Below are positions 1 to 6,885 of a DNA stretch of 64,000 nt, piece by piece. How positions within the stretch are numbered: the stretch's first letter is position 1; every line of letters begins with the position of its first letter. A program made the translations under genes and the position numbers. The notes below the pieces were generated by a model. It was not told where the DNA came from, did no database searches, and saw only the letters and a program-made list of their open reading frames with translations. Origin of the DNA: Thermohalobaculum sp039805905 (GTDB taxonomy: Bacteria > Pseudomonadota > Alphaproteobacteria > Rhodobacterales > Rhodobacteraceae); assembly GCA_039805905.1 (NCBI GenBank), contig JBDIVM010000007.1:1-64000 (forward strand), given 5' to 3'.

Positions 1-120
1 CCCGACGGCACGCCGCAGGCGGTGCCGGTGCTGGCCGCCTGCAACGAGTGCCACATGGGCAATTACGGCTTCCAGGGCGGCCTCGGCTACCCCGTCGAGG
101 AGGCGAGGGTCAAGCCGTAG
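1..120 (+). CDS. C-terminal fragment of a c-type cytochrome-like protein
   Basis: The window opens inside a gene. Frame 1 reads 39 residues to a TAG at 118-120 and contains CNECH, a CxxCH heme-attachment motif, about 25 residues before the stop, preceded by a short hydrophobic stretch (VPVLAA). This suggests covalent heme c and therefore export to the periplasm. Nothing of the N-terminus is visible, so neither the cytochrome family nor a signal peptide can be stated. A heme motif this close to the C-terminus is unusual for a simple class I cytochrome and may mean a multiheme protein or a terminal heme domain of a larger enzyme. Confidence 0.6.
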   Translation, partial: PDGTPQAVPVLAACNECHMGNYGFQGGLGYPVEEARVKP

Positions 121-277
121 GGGAGCGGGAGCCGACGCGCAGCGTCCGGCAGGGCCGCCCGCCCCGGCAGTCGCGGGCGGCCGCTGCCGGAAGCGCATCC
201 GGAGAACGCCGCTGGCCGGGCACAGGCCGGCGGCGGGCCTTTGCTCCGAGGCGGCCGGGAAGCCGGACCTTGGCGTG

Positions 278-490
278 TCAGTCGGGTCCGGTCTCCCGAC
301 GCCTGCGCAGCAGCAGCCGGGCGACGAAGCCGAGGCCGGCGGCGGCGCCGAGCCCCATGGCCGGGATGATGATCAGCCCGTACTGATCGCCGTCGATGAG
401 AAATCCGGCGCCGAACACGAGCGAGCAGCCGCCGGCGAACACCGCTGCCATGGTGGCGATCACCCCGAACACGATCCTCAGCGCGTGCAT
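278..490 (-). CDS. Small membrane protein, paralogue of its neighbour
   Basis: A 70-residue protein with two hydrophobic segments (about residues 5-30 and 40-60) and an Arg-rich tail. Residues 18-22 read FAGGC, with R5 and G9 also shared with the 74-residue protein encoded just upstream, so the two are tandem paralogues. A good Shine-Dalgarno (TGAGGA) lies between the two genes, 16 bp apart. It is the last gene of a minus-strand run of Lgt-like protein, radical SAM enzyme and two small proteins. The FAGGC cysteine after an R-plus-hydrophobic stretch loosely resembles a lipobox, but position -3 is Ala, so lipidation is only a speculation. I do not recognise a named family. Confidence 0.75.
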   Translation of the reverse strand: MHALRIVFGVIATMAAVFAGGCSLVFGAGFLIDGDQYGLIIIPAMGLGAAAGLGFVARLLLRRRRETGPD

Positions 491-506
491 GTGTCCGTCC
501 TCACCG

Positions 507-731
507 TCAACTTCTGTCCGGGGGCGGCGCGGCCGGACCCTTCAGGAACCGCAAGGCCAGCCAGCCGAGGCCCCATGCCGTGGCGAGGCCAAGCGCCGGC
601 AGGGTCAGGAAGGCCAGCATGCCCTCCGGGCCCTCCATCAGCGCCGGGATGCCGAAGGCGAGCGCGCATCCCCCGGCGAAGAGCGCCCCGAGGGCGAACA
701 GGAGGCCGATCAGGATGCGGACGGCCTTCAT
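507..731 (-). CDS. Small membrane protein downstream of the radical SAM gene
   Basis: A 74-residue protein starting at ATG 731, which overlaps the 3' end of the radical SAM gene (728-731, ATGA), so translation is probably coupled. It has R5, a hydrophobic stretch, FAGGC ending at C22, a second hydrophobic segment (about residues 38-63) and a Pro-rich tail. It is clearly related to the 70-residue protein that follows: C22, the FAGGC motif, the later PA.GL region and spacing all match. Predicted to sit in the inner membrane. The tight coupling to a lipid-type radical SAM enzyme suggests a shared process, but no function can be assigned from sequence. Confidence 0.8.
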   Translation of the reverse strand: MKAVRILIGLLFALGALFAGGCALAFGIPALMEGPEGMLAFLTLPALGLATAWGLGWLALRFLKGPAAPPPDRS

Positions 732-2149
732 CGCCCCGGCCACCCCGCCGCCGCCAGCGAGGCCGCGCGCCGCGCCCGCGCCGCCTCGTCGCGATAGAAC
801 AGGTTGTAGGTGTCGAACGGGATGATCTTGCCCTCCGGCGTCAGGAAATGGACGCAGGACCGCTTGACGCGCGACAGGCAGAAATTGTGCGCGTCGAGGA
901 ACTCGACAATGGCGATGCGGAAGATGTCGGAGTAGCCGAGCGCCGCCGGGGCCGGCACCTCGGGCAGACAGCAGAGCAGCGCCTCGAGCCGCGCGCCCGC
1001 ATGCGCCTCGGTATTTGACAGCGAGAAGAAGTCGAGCATGCGCTGCCGGAGCTCCGGATATTTCTCGAAGCTGATTGCGTTCGGCAGCGCGTCCACCAGC
1101 ACCTCGCGCGGCAGGAGCCCGGTGATCGGTGTCACTTCCCGTCCGCGGCGCAGACCGTAGCCGATGGCGATCGATTCCGGGTTGCACGGCAGCGGGATGA
1201 TGTCGGCCTCGCCGAAGGGATTGTCGCCGCGGATCACGCCGCGGCGGATGTCGCTCAGCACCGTGCGGTGGCGTGCAGGATCGAAGCCCTCGTTGCGCCC
1301 GGCGTCCTGGACCGGCTGGAAGGTGACGCCGCGCACGCAGGACCATTCCAGCGCGTGCGCGACGATGGCGCCCACCTCCCCGTCGTTGACACCCTTCTTG
1401 ATCACCGCGACGAGCGTGGTCGAGATCCCGGCCCGCTCGAGATTCTCCAGCGCCTGCCGCCGGATCCGGGTGAGATCGGCGCCCCGAAGTTCCTTGAGGG
1501 CGGCCGGCCGCAGCGAATCGAACTGGAGATAGACCTCGAACCCAGGGTTCAGCTCGGCGAGGCGGGCCACGAAGTCCGGCTCGCGCGCGATCCGGACGCC
1601 GTTCGTGTTCAGCATCAGGTGCCGGATCGGTCTCGTCCGGGTGAGCGCGAGGATTTCCAGGATCTGCGGGTGCAGCGTCGGCTCGCCGCCCGATATCTGC
1701 AGCAGGTCCGGCTCGCCCTCGCTATTGACCAGCGCATCCAGCATGGCCTCGATCTCGGCCAGGCTGCGGCTGCCCTGATGCGCGGGCGAGGAGCCGGCGA
1801 AGCAGACCGGGCAGGTCAGGTTGCAATGCTCGTTGACCTCCAGCAGCGCCAGGCAGGAATGCTGCTCGTGATCCGGGCAGAGGCCGCAGTCATAGGGGCA
1901 GCCGAACTCGATCCGGGTCTGGAAGTCGTGCGGGCGGTCGCCGGGCTTTACCCAGTCGAGGCAGCGCCGGTAATAGGCCGCATCGGTCGAGACCAGCGCC
2001 TTGCGCACCCCGTGGGTCCGGCAGCGCTTGAGGTAGAACACCTCGTCGCCCTCGATGATGATTTTCGCCGGGACCGGGGCGAGGCAGACGTCACAAAGCG
2101 ACACCGTCTGCCCGTGGAAGAGGTAGGGCGCGGCCTTACGCTGCAACAT
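728..2149 (-). CDS. Radical SAM enzyme of the tetraether synthase (Tes/MJ0619)-like family
   Basis: A 473-residue radical SAM protein. In order: an N-terminal CxxC (C19, C22) with a further Cys at 43, a GCPYDCGLCP motif (C84, C88, C91), then the radical SAM CNLTCPVC motif (C109, C113, C116) that would hold the SAM-binding 4Fe-4S cluster, SGGEPT at 153-158, and a C-terminal CVHFLTPEGKIIPF stretch. This set and order is what I know of the archaeal Tes family, which joins lipid chains by C-C bond formation, and of its bacterial relatives. The start overlaps the end of an Lgt-like gene by 14 bp and the stop overlaps a small membrane protein gene, so these form one operon. A role in modifying lipids or lipoproteins is an inference; the actual substrate is unknown. 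Confidence 0.85.
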   Translation of the reverse strand: MLQRKAAPYLFHGQTVSLCDVCLAPVPAKIIIEGDEVFYLKRCRTHGVRKALVSTDAAYYRRCLDWVKPGDRPHDFQTRIEFGCPYDCGLCPDHEQHSCLALLEVNEHCNLTCPVCFAGSSPAHQGSRSLAEIEAMLDALVNSEGEPDLLQISGGEPTLHPQILEILALTRTRPIRHLMLNTNGVRIAREPDFVARLAELNPGFEVYLQFDSLRPAALKELRGADLTRIRRQALENLERAGISTTLVAVIKKGVNDGEVGAIVAHALEWSCVRGVTFQPVQDAGRNEGFDPARHRTVLSDIRRGVIRGDNPFGEADIIPLPCNPESIAIGYGLRRGREVTPITGLLPREVLVDALPNAISFEKYPELRQRMLDFFSLSNTEAHAGARLEALLCCLPEVPAPAALGYSDIFRIAIVEFLDAHNFCLSRVKRSCVHFLTPEGKIIPFDTYNLFYRDEAARARRAASLAAAGWPGR

Positions 2150-2834
2150 GGCGGCTCCGCGCGATCATGACAGCCGCATAGAGCATGAGGGAGAGGGCGA
2201 TCACGTGGAACAGGTTCAAGGGTCCGGCGATGGTGGCATAGGGCTTCAGGAATTCCCACAGGAATCGCTGCGCCGCGTAGAAGCCGACGCAGAGGTAAAA
2301 GCCGTGTTCCATGAAGGCGGGCGCGCGGCGGGCGAAGCCGGCCAGGGCGACCGCGAGGAAGGCCGCCATCGCGAGCGACTCGTAGATCTGCACCGGGTGC
2401 CGTGGGATGCCGTCGCCGAAATCGTGGCCCCAGGGCAAGGCTGTCGCGACGCCGTGGGTCCGGTCCTCGAGCCCGGCGAGGAAGCAGCCGATCCGCCCCA
2501 CCGCGATGCTGGTCGCGAAGCCGGCGACGAAGATGGTGCCGGTGCTGCGCCGGATGCCGCGGGCCCGCTTGTAGAGCTCGACCGCAAGGATCGCGCCCGC
2601 CAGCGCACCGAGGACGCTCCGGCCGATGCCGGGCACACCCGACAGGGCGAGATTCAGCGTGCCGGCCCCATAGCCGCCGAGCGCGGCGCCCGCCGCCAGC
2701 GCCAGCGCATAGCCCGCGCCCGCGCGGGCCAGCACGGCCTCTGCCCGGCCGCCGAGCCGCCAGCGGTAGACGGCAAGCGTTGCCAGCATTCCCAGTGCGG
2801 CCGCAAGCAGGTCGAAGGCGAGGTGGACCGTCAT
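2136..2834 (-). CDS. Prolipoprotein diacylglyceryl transferase (Lgt)-like membrane protein
   Basis: A 232-residue polytopic membrane protein with about six to seven hydrophobic segments. It carries two Lgt-family hallmarks: GRIGCFLAG at 113-121 (the Lgt GRIGNF signature region) and HPVQIYES at 146-153 (the HPSQLYE region). The conserved HG loop region of true Lgt is not evident: the matching stretch reads roughly GRSVLGALAG. It is therefore probably a divergent paralogue and not the housekeeping Lgt. ATG at 2834 is chosen; an in-frame GTG lies directly upstream at 2837. It is translationally coupled to the radical SAM gene (14 bp overlap). A glycerolipid-handling role next to a Tes-like enzyme is attractive but inferred. 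Confidence 0.75.
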   Translation of the reverse strand: MTVHLAFDLLAAALGMLATLAVYRWRLGGRAEAVLARAGAGYALALAAGAALGGYGAGTLNLALSGVPGIGRSVLGALAGAILAVELYKRARGIRRSTGTIFVAGFATSIAVGRIGCFLAGLEDRTHGVATALPWGHDFGDGIPRHPVQIYESLAMAAFLAVALAGFARRAPAFMEHGFYLCVGFYAAQRFLWEFLKPYATIAGPLNLFHVIALSLMLYAAVMIARSRHVAA

Positions 2835-2856
2835 CACGGGCGCGTCGCGTGCCGGC

Positions 2857-3336
2857 TCATCCCTTCAGCGCCTTCCAGCGGGCGCGGCTCTCGGCCGGCC
2901 AGACCTCGCGCGGGTCGTAGTATTCCGGCACGGCGCGGGTCCCCTCGGGGATCACCACCCAGGGCTGCTTCGAGAGGGTATAGATGTGGATGTCGGGGGG
3001 CAGCGCATCCGGCGTGTCGAGGGTCCCGACACGGACGAAGCGCACCTTGTCGCCGGCACCCGGATAGTTGCTCCAGACCGCGACGCGGCAGTCGAGGCAG
3101 CGCCAGATCTTCTGGCCGCGCCCGCTCTCGGAGGGGGTCAGCACCATCTCCAGCGCACCGCGCACCAGCAGCACCCGATCGGCCTCGATCATGGCGTTCA
3201 GCGCAAAGGCCGAGCCGGTCTCGCGCTGGCACCAGCGGCAATGGCAGCAATGCACGATCAGCGGCCGGCCCGTCATACGGTAGCGCACCGCGCTGCAGGC
3301 GCAGCCGCCCTCGATCGTCATCTCCGTTCCGGCCAT
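2857..3336 (-). CDS. GFA/CENP-V family zinc-binding protein
   Basis: A 159-residue protein of the GFA family (named after glutathione-dependent formaldehyde-activating enzyme). Visible zinc ligands are C12-x-C14, the HCCHCRWC cluster at 29-36, and a CLDC pair near residue 80. Family members bind zinc and are often annotated as formaldehyde-activating, but most have no tested activity, so a precise reaction should not be assumed. It lies 22 bp upstream of the Lgt-like gene on the same strand and could be the first gene of that operon, or an independent unit. A second GFA protein occurs at 13563-14036. Confidence 0.85.
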   Translation of the reverse strand: MAGTEMTIEGGCACSAVRYRMTGRPLIVHCCHCRWCQRETGSAFALNAMIEADRVLLVRGALEMVLTPSESGRGQKIWRCLDCRVAVWSNYPGAGDKVRFVRVGTLDTPDALPPDIHIYTLSKQPWVVIPEGTRAVPEYYDPREVWPAESRARWKALKG

Positions 3337-3462
3337 GCGCGGCTCCTTCCTGCCACCCTCGCTGGCGGCACGCTAGCAGAAGCGCGTTTGCGGCGCACGG
3401 GCAAGCCCCGCCGGATCGCGCGGAGGTGGCGCGGGCCGACCGGATACGGTTGGATCGGGGGC

Positions 3463-4386
3463 ATGGTACGAATCGCATGGCTCAGGATTGCCGCGATCGC
3501 CCTGCTGCTGGCCGGCCTCGCCGCCGCGCCGGGTCGGGCGGACGGCCCGCTGATTCCGGACACCGGCGCGATGACCGGCCGGCCGTTCCTGGCCGCCTGG
3601 GACGCACTCTGTGGCGGGGGGGCAGAACTCTCCCGTGGCTGCGCCGCAGTCCGGGAGCGAATCACCGCCGACGCCGCCGCCTATCCGTGGAGTGCCATCG
3701 GCCGGGTCAACTTCGCCAGCCTCCGGCTCCGCCAGCACTGCACGGGTACGCTCGTGGGCCCGCGCCTGGTGCTGACGGCGGCGCACTGCCTCTACAGCTT
3801 TCCGCGCAAGTCCTGGATCCCGGCAGCGAGCCTGCGCTTCGCCGCCGGCTACCAGCGCGGCGCACAGGCAGGTGCGGCGGCCGGCGAGCGCTACATCCTG
3901 CCCGTGGCGCAGGATCCGTCGGGGCGCGACTTCCGCACCGGCCCCGGAACCGACTGGGCGCTCCTGGTGCTGGCAGAATCCCTGGGGGAGCAGGTCGGCT
4001 GGCTCGATACGTTGGCCCTCGACCCCGGGGCGTTCGACAGTGCGCCGGGCGGCGGCGCGCCCGTCGCGCTCGCCGGGTATTCCGGTATCAGGCCGCATGT
4101 GCTGTCGATCGACCCGGATTGCGGTCCGCTGCGGTCCGCCACAGGTGGCGCGCTGCTGCTCAACCGCTGCGCGGCGATGGCCGGTGACTCGGGCGCGCCG
4201 CTGCTGCTGGAAGGCAGCGACGGCGTGCCGCGCGTCATCGCGCTGATGAGCGGGTTCTACGATCTCGGGGGTGATCCCGTCGGCGCCGCCGAGACGGTGG
4301 CCGGATTTGCGGCCGCTCTTGCCGAAGCCATCGGCGCGGCGGGGAAAGGCGGCGCGCCGGCGGGCAGGGCGCCGGCGCCACGTTGA
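3463..4386 (+). CDS. Secreted trypsin-like serine protease
   Basis: A 307-residue protein. The N-terminus (residues 1-27) is a signal peptide with a long Ala/Leu core ending in GRADG, so the product is exported. The chymotrypsin-fold triad is visible: H108 in TAAHC, D164 in TDWALLVL and S243 in GDSGAPLLL. Paired cysteines around the domain (for example C93, C109) suggest disulfides, fitting a periplasmic or secreted location. ATG 3463 is chosen because it directly precedes the signal peptide; the frame stays open far upstream only through GC bias. A G7 run at 3616-3622 lies in the coding region. It stands alone, convergent with the racemase-like gene. Confidence 0.85.
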   Translation: MVRIAWLRIAAIALLLAGLAAAPGRADGPLIPDTGAMTGRPFLAAWDALCGGGAELSRGCAAVRERITADAAAYPWSAIGRVNFASLRLRQHCTGTLVGPRLVLTAAHCLYSFPRKSWIPAASLRFAAGYQRGAQAGAAAGERYILPVAQDPSGRDFRTGPGTDWALLVLAESLGEQVGWLDTLALDPGAFDSAPGGGAPVALAGYSGIRPHVLSIDPDCGPLRSATGGALLLNRCAAMAGDSGAPLLLEGSDGVPRVIALMSGFYDLGGDPVGAAETVAGFAAALAEAIGAAGKGGAPAGRAPAPR

Positions 4387-4396
4387 AGCGCGCGCC

Positions 4397-5182
4397 CTAC
4401 AGCGTGAACAGGCGGCCGAGATCCGGGCGCTTCTCGGTCACGCCGGCCAGCCGCAGGCAGTGCCAGGCCATCGCATGGTTCGACGAGGTCACCGGCAGGC
4501 CGCATTCGGCCTCGATCTCCGCGACCGCATCGACCAGACGCACCGAGGTGCAGGAGACGAACACGGCGTCCACCTCGCGGCCCCGCGTGATGGCGCGGAC
4601 CGCCGTGCGGATGCTGGCGGCGTCGATGCTGGCGACGACACTGTCATCCTGCTCGTTGAACGAGCCGAAGACCGGCACCTCGTAGCTCTTGCCGGTGATG
4701 TAGCTCCGGACGATCTCGTTGACGTCGCGGCGGTAGGGGGTGAGCACCGCGATCCGCTTTGCGCCAAAGGCGTCAAAGGCGGCGAAGGCGGCCGTGATCG
4801 GGTTGGTGGCTTTCGCCTCGGGCCGGGCGGCTCGGATGCGATCGGCGACCGTGGCCTCGCCCAGCACCATCGAGGCCGAGGTGCAGCCGAAGGCCACCAC
4901 GTCGAGCTTCGCGCCCGGCAGGATCAGGTTCACCGTGTCGGTGATGAGCGGCCCCATCGCCGCCAGTGTCTGCGGCGTGATCTGCGGCGAGTTGAAGATC
5001 CGGGCCTCGTAGTAATCGACGCCCGGCAGGGTGAAGACCCGGCGGAACTCGTGCTCCATCGTATAGTCCGAGGCCAGAACCACGAGCCCGATCCGCGCCC
5101 GCGCGCCGATCCCGGCATCGGTGGTGAACGGCAGGTGCTCGATCATCTCGCAAGCGGCGCCGGCGGCGGCTTCATCCCTCAC
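4397..5182 (-). CDS. Asp/Glu racemase superfamily protein (maleate isomerase / EutA-like)
   Basis: A 261-residue protein with the two-cysteine signature of the Asp/Glu racemase superfamily: FGCTSAS in the N-terminal half and VSCTSVR in the C-terminal half, one catalytic Cys per lobe. The sequence is closest in style to maleate cis-trans isomerase, arylmalonate decarboxylase and EutA-type proteins, not to glutamate racemase MurI. Its start overlaps the end of the D-amino acid dehydrogenase gene by 4 bp (5179-5182), so the two are co-translated. Given dadA and ridA upstream, racemisation of an amino acid or isomerisation of a related acid is plausible, but the substrate cannot be read from sequence. 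Confidence 0.8.
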   Translation of the reverse strand: MRDEAAAGAACEMIEHLPFTTDAGIGARARIGLVVLASDYTMEHEFRRVFTLPGVDYYEARIFNSPQITPQTLAAMGPLITDTVNLILPGAKLDVVAFGCTSASMVLGEATVADRIRAARPEAKATNPITAAFAAFDAFGAKRIAVLTPYRRDVNEIVRSYITGKSYEVPVFGSFNEQDDSVVASIDAASIRTAVRAITRGREVDAVFVSCTSVRLVDAVAEIEAECGLPVTSSNHAMAWHCLRLAGVTEKRPDLGRLFTL

Positions 5183-6432
5183 GACACGTCCTCCAGGGTC
5201 AGGCCCTCGCGGCCGATGGCGGGCTGCTTCTGGGCGACGAGGTCGGCGAGGATGCGCGCGGCCCCGTTCGACATGGTCCAGCCCATGTGCCCGTGCCCGG
5301 TGTTGAGCCAGAGATTAGCATAGGGCGTGCGGTCGATCACGGGCATTCCGGTGGGCGTCATCGGCCTCAGGCCCGCCCAGAGCTTCGGGGTTTCCCAGTC
5401 CGCCGCGCCGCCGAATAGCGCCTGCGCCCTGGCGAACATCTCGCGGAAGTCCTGGCGGCGGAACGCGGTCGAATAGCCGCTGATCTCGGCGGTGGCGGTC
5501 AGCCGCAGCCGCCCGCCCATCGGGCAGTAGGCGAGCAGGTTCTCCTCGTCGACGCCGCCGATCCGGGGGGCCAGATCCGGGTTGGTGATCCGGAGCGTCG
5601 CCGAATAGCCCTTCACCGGGTAGATAGGCAGCCGGATTCCCAGCCGCTCGACCAGATGCGGACTGTAGACCCCGAGACTGACGACGACGGCATCGGCCAC
5701 GACATCGCCCTTGTCGGTCACGACCGCGCTCACCTCGGACCCGCGGGTGCGCAGGTCGGTGACCTCGGTGCCATAGAGGAAGGTTGCGCCGCGGTCGCCG
5801 CATTTCTTCGCGAGCTCGATGGTGAAGAGATTGGCATCGCCGCTCTCGTCGGTCACCGCAAACAGCGAGCCCGCGATCTGGCTGGCGGCGCCCTTCAGCC
5901 CCGGGTCCCTCGCCACGGTGGCGTCGCGGTCGAGCACCTCGATGGCGATGCCCTGGTCACGCAGGATCTGGCACTTGACCGAAGCGGCCCTGAAGGCTTC
6001 GGGCGAGCGGTAGAAGTAGATGACGCCGCCGGTCAGACCGTCATATTTCACCCCGGTCTCGCGCACGACCTCGTTCAGCATCTTCTGGGAATAGGCGCAG
6101 AAGCGGGATTTCCGCTCGGTGTTCAGCTTTGCCGACGCGGCGTTGCACTGGCGGAGGAATTTCAGCACCCAGATCCATTGCCGCGCCGACAGGCGCGGCT
6201 TGAAGCGGATCGCCTGGTCGCCGCGCCAGAGCGAGCGCAGCATCATGCGCGGCGCCGCCGGCGAGGACCAGGCGTAGGAATGCCCCGGCGCCACCAGCCC
6301 CGCATTGGCGAAGCTGGTGAACTCGGCCGGGCCGCCGGCACGCTCGATCACGGTGACCTGATGGCCATCCTTCAGGAGCTGCCAGGCAGTGGCGACACCG
6401 GCCACGCCGGCACCGAGAACGACGATGTGCAT
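5179..6432 (-). CDS. dadA: D-amino acid dehydrogenase, FAD-dependent
   Basis: A 417-residue FAD-dependent oxidoreductase. It begins with a Rossmann motif (VVLGAGVAGVATAWQL) followed by VIERAGGPAEFTSFANAG, typical of DadA, and ends in WAGLRPMTPTGMPVIDR and NTGHGHMGWTMSNG, the DAO-family C-terminal FAD region. DadA oxidises D-amino acids to imino acids and passes electrons to the respiratory chain at the inner membrane. It sits between ridA (6 bp gap) and a racemase-superfamily gene (4 bp overlap). That order matches the chemistry: a racemase supplies the D-isomer, DadA makes the imine and RidA hydrolyses it. The exact amino acid is unknown. Confidence 0.9.
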   Translation of the reverse strand: MHIVVLGAGVAGVATAWQLLKDGHQVTVIERAGGPAEFTSFANAGLVAPGHSYAWSSPAAPRMMLRSLWRGDQAIRFKPRLSARQWIWVLKFLRQCNAASAKLNTERKSRFCAYSQKMLNEVVRETGVKYDGLTGGVIYFYRSPEAFRAASVKCQILRDQGIAIEVLDRDATVARDPGLKGAASQIAGSLFAVTDESGDANLFTIELAKKCGDRGATFLYGTEVTDLRTRGSEVSAVVTDKGDVVADAVVVSLGVYSPHLVERLGIRLPIYPVKGYSATLRITNPDLAPRIGGVDEENLLAYCPMGGRLRLTATAEISGYSTAFRRQDFREMFARAQALFGGAADWETPKLWAGLRPMTPTGMPVIDRTPYANLWLNTGHGHMGWTMSNGAARILADLVAQKQPAIGREGLTLEDVS

Positions 6433-6438
6433 GAGGGT

Positions 6439-6792
6439 TCAGCCGGCCGCGGCGATGACACCGATCTCGACGTTGAACTGCTGCGCCGCCAGCCGCGACT
6501 CGACGCAGGCGCGGCACGGTGTGTTGCCGGGCGAGACCCAGGCATCCCAGACCTTGTTCATCTCGGCGAAGTCGCGCATGTCGGTCAGCCAGATCGTCGC
6601 CGAGATCAGCTTCGACTTGTCGGAGCCCGCCGCGGCCAGCAGCTCGTCGATCTTCGCCAGGATGTCCTTCGTCTGCTCGGTGATCGAGGCGCCGGGCGCC
6701 CGGAGCGCCACCTGCCCGGCGGTGTAGACGGTGCCGTTGTGCACCACCGCCTGGCTCATGCGCGCGCCGATTTCGATCCGCTTGATCGCCAT
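6439..6792 (-). CDS. RidA family enamine/imine deaminase
   Basis: A 117-residue RidA/YjgF/UK114-family protein, the usual single-domain length. The characteristic TPCRACVESRLA region contains the Arg that binds the carboxylate of imino acids in active RidA proteins. RidA hydrolyses reactive 2-enamine or 2-imine intermediates to 2-oxo acids in the cytoplasm. It is the first gene of a ridA-dadA-racemase operon and lies 6 bp before dadA, whose product would generate its substrate. It is a pathway-dedicated paralogue by context; the genome may have another general RidA elsewhere. Confidence 0.9.
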   Translation of the reverse strand: MAIKRIEIGARMSQAVVHNGTVYTAGQVALRAPGASITEQTKDILAKIDELLAAAGSDKSKLISATIWLTDMRDFAEMNKVWDAWVSPGNTPCRACVESRLAAQQFNVEIGVIAAAG

Positions 6793-6885
6793 CTGTCTCT
6801 CCCATCGGATTCGGTTCGCTGCGCCGGATCGGCGCCCGGCCTCATCAAAGCTGCTTGGCGCGGTGCCGGCAAGGGGGAAGTGCGG

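Noticed and set aside
2148..4187. Open frame of 679 codons on the plus strand across the Lgt-like and GFA genes
   Set aside because: It is antisense to clear coding sequence, is extremely rich in Arg, Gly, Pro and Ala, and has no motif. GC-rich DNA produces such frames.
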